From contig JACVXW010000083.1 of NCBI GenBank assembly GCA_015661135.1, positions 1-5,673 on the forward strand: a stretch of DNA of 5,673 nucleotides, given 5' to 3'. This DNA comes from Chloroflexota bacterium (GTDB lineage Bacteria; Chloroflexota; Limnocylindria; Limnocylindrales; CSP1-4). Under the pieces are notes generated by a model, which did not search any database, was not told where the DNA came from, and saw only the letters and a list, made by a program, of their open reading frames with translations. Below, in pieces: positions 4,949-5,673 of this stretch (positions are counted from its first letter, which is position 1; the number at the start of each line of letters is the position of its first letter). Both the position numbers and the translations under genes were made by a program.

Positions 4949-5623
4949 CTACGGGAACCGGACCGTCTGGAGGACCGCCTCGGCGATCGGACTGAACGTT
5001 TCGATGTCGTCGGCGTTCGACTCGATGATGAAGACGAGCGTCCGATCGCCGACCTCGAGCGCGGTGGCCCGCACGACGTCGCCCGGGAAGAGGACGTACT
5101 CCCCGACAATTCCCCTGACGACGGTCGCGCTGTTCGGGAAGCCGGCCTCGATCGCGATCGCCGGCAACCCGCCAAGTGTCACGTCGCGTCGCTCGCCGAC
5201 CTGGGTGAGCCCGGCGTGCTCGAAGGCCCCGATGCGTTCGGCGGCATCGGCCCCTGCCACGACGTCGATGTAGATCAGCTCTCCGCCATCGCCCGCGGCG
5301 TACAGGAGGTAGAGATAGGCGTCGTGGAACGCGGGATCGGGCTCGCGGCGCTCCCAGCCCTCGCCCAAAGTGAAGGTGAAGGCCGGGTCCAGGTGGGCGG
5401 TGTAAGCGCCGGGCGAAAGGAACCCCAGCGGGACCGACTCCTCGCTCGTCGGGGCCGGCGTGGCGGTCGGGGGCGCCGCCGTCAGGGCCGGCGACGCCGT
5501 CGCGTGGTCCGTCGCGCTGGGCCGGGGAGTTACAGCGGGAGCGCTCGTGGTCGCCGCCTGGCTGCACGCCGCCACGATCGCGGCGAGGAGGGCAAGGCCG
5601 GCGAGGAGTCGCTGCTGGCGCAT
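4949..5623 (-). CDS. Secreted lipoprotein of unknown function
   Basis: This is a 224-residue protein with a lipoprotein signal peptide: MRQQR, a hydrophobic core LLAGLALLAAIV and the lipobox VAAC with C20 as the lipidated residue. A Thr/Pro/Ala-rich spacer (about 21-62) tethers a globular domain (about 64-224) outside the membrane. That domain contains LSPGAYTAHLDPAFTFTLGEGW, a Tyr-rich strand (AYLYLLYAA) and a C-terminal FSPIAEAVLQTVRF. The beginning (PG-x-Y..., F-TFTL-x-x-GW) resembles beta-rich extracellular domains seen in many Gram-positive-type and Chloroflexota lipoproteins, but I cannot name a function. ATG 5623 is chosen because it starts the signal peptide; the frame is open upstream to the window edge, but that part is only Arg-rich. 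No strong ribosome-binding site is visible. It converges on the second anti-sigma-like gene. Confidence 0.8.
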   Translation of the reverse strand: MRQQRLLAGLALLAAIVAACSQAATTSAPAVTPRPSATDHATASPALTAAPPTATPAPTSEESVPLGFLSPGAYTAHLDPAFTFTLGEGWERREPDPAFHDAYLYLLYAAGDGGELIYIDVVAGADAAERIGAFEHAGLTQVGERRDVTLGGLPAIAIEAGFPNSATVVRGIVGEYVLFPGDVVRATALEVGDRTLVFIIESNADDIETFSPIAEAVLQTVRFP

Positions 5624-5673
5624 CGTCGGAGAGTAGCCCCTGGGCCGTCGACTGTGCCGTCGCCGGTACACTT

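Noticed and set aside
4953..4967. A third GGGAAC...CGTC near the end of the lipoprotein gene.
   Set aside because: The two halves are only about 5 bases apart and lie inside a coding sequence, so it cannot act as the same promoter type.
3493..5175. Very long open minus-strand frame (560 residues) opposite the membrane-protein genes.
   Set aside because: Arg/Ser/Ala-rich composition typical of antisense frames in GC-rich DNA; it overlaps three supported genes and shows no domain.
1..5673. CRISPR array, insertion sequence, toxin-antitoxin pair or defence system.
   Set aside because: No regularly spaced repeats, transposase, nuclease or toxin-like motifs were found on either strand.

Overview
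GC-rich bacterial DNA (roughly 70% G+C by eye) carrying ordinary chromosomal genes plus one small patch of eroded sequence. The organism cannot be fixed from the sequence alone. The codon use, the Pro/Ala/Thr-rich lipoprotein linker and the style of the membrane proteins with a shared RDFRLS motif would suit an uncultured high-GC Chloroflexota (Limnocylindria-like); a high-GC actinobacterium is the main alternative. This is an inference, not a demonstrated placement.

Layout. Bases 1-495 are the 3' end of a DNA polymerase III alpha subunit gene (dnaE), on the plus strand. Seven bases later comes a complete metal-dependent amidohydrolase (503-1714). It converges, with only 7 bases between stop codons, on a minus-strand TerB-family gene (1722-2285). 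Between that gene and an intact tRNA-Leu(CAA) (2649-2735, minus) lie about 360 bases with no intact gene. They hold (a) a class II tRNA 3'-half relic ending in CCA, which shares its last 11 bases with tRNA-Leu; (b) a 27-base imperfect hairpin; and (c) on the plus strand, the C-terminal remnant of an NTF2-like (SnoaL/DUF4440-type) gene broken by an in-frame TAG. This looks like the scar of a decayed insertion or rearrangement at a tRNA gene.

The most interesting part is 2760-4905: an ECF-type sigma factor followed by two tandem, paralogous two-pass membrane proteins. The first overlaps the sigma gene by 8 bases. Both have a cytoplasmic N-terminal region with a CxxC pair like a zinc anti-sigma domain but without the usual histidine, then RDFRLS, a membrane helix, an extracytoplasmic low-complexity stretch and a second helix. 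The same bipartite motif, TGGGAAC-N17-CGTC, occurs upstream of the sigma gene (2766-2792) and in the 53-base gap before the second paralog (4127-4153). It resembles ECF promoters (GGAAC-N16/17-CGTY), which suggests an autoregulated sigma/anti-sigma module with an extra internal promoter for the second membrane protein.

The window closes with a convergent minus-strand lipoprotein (4949-5623). No CRISPR array, insertion sequence, biosynthetic cluster or recognised defence system is present.
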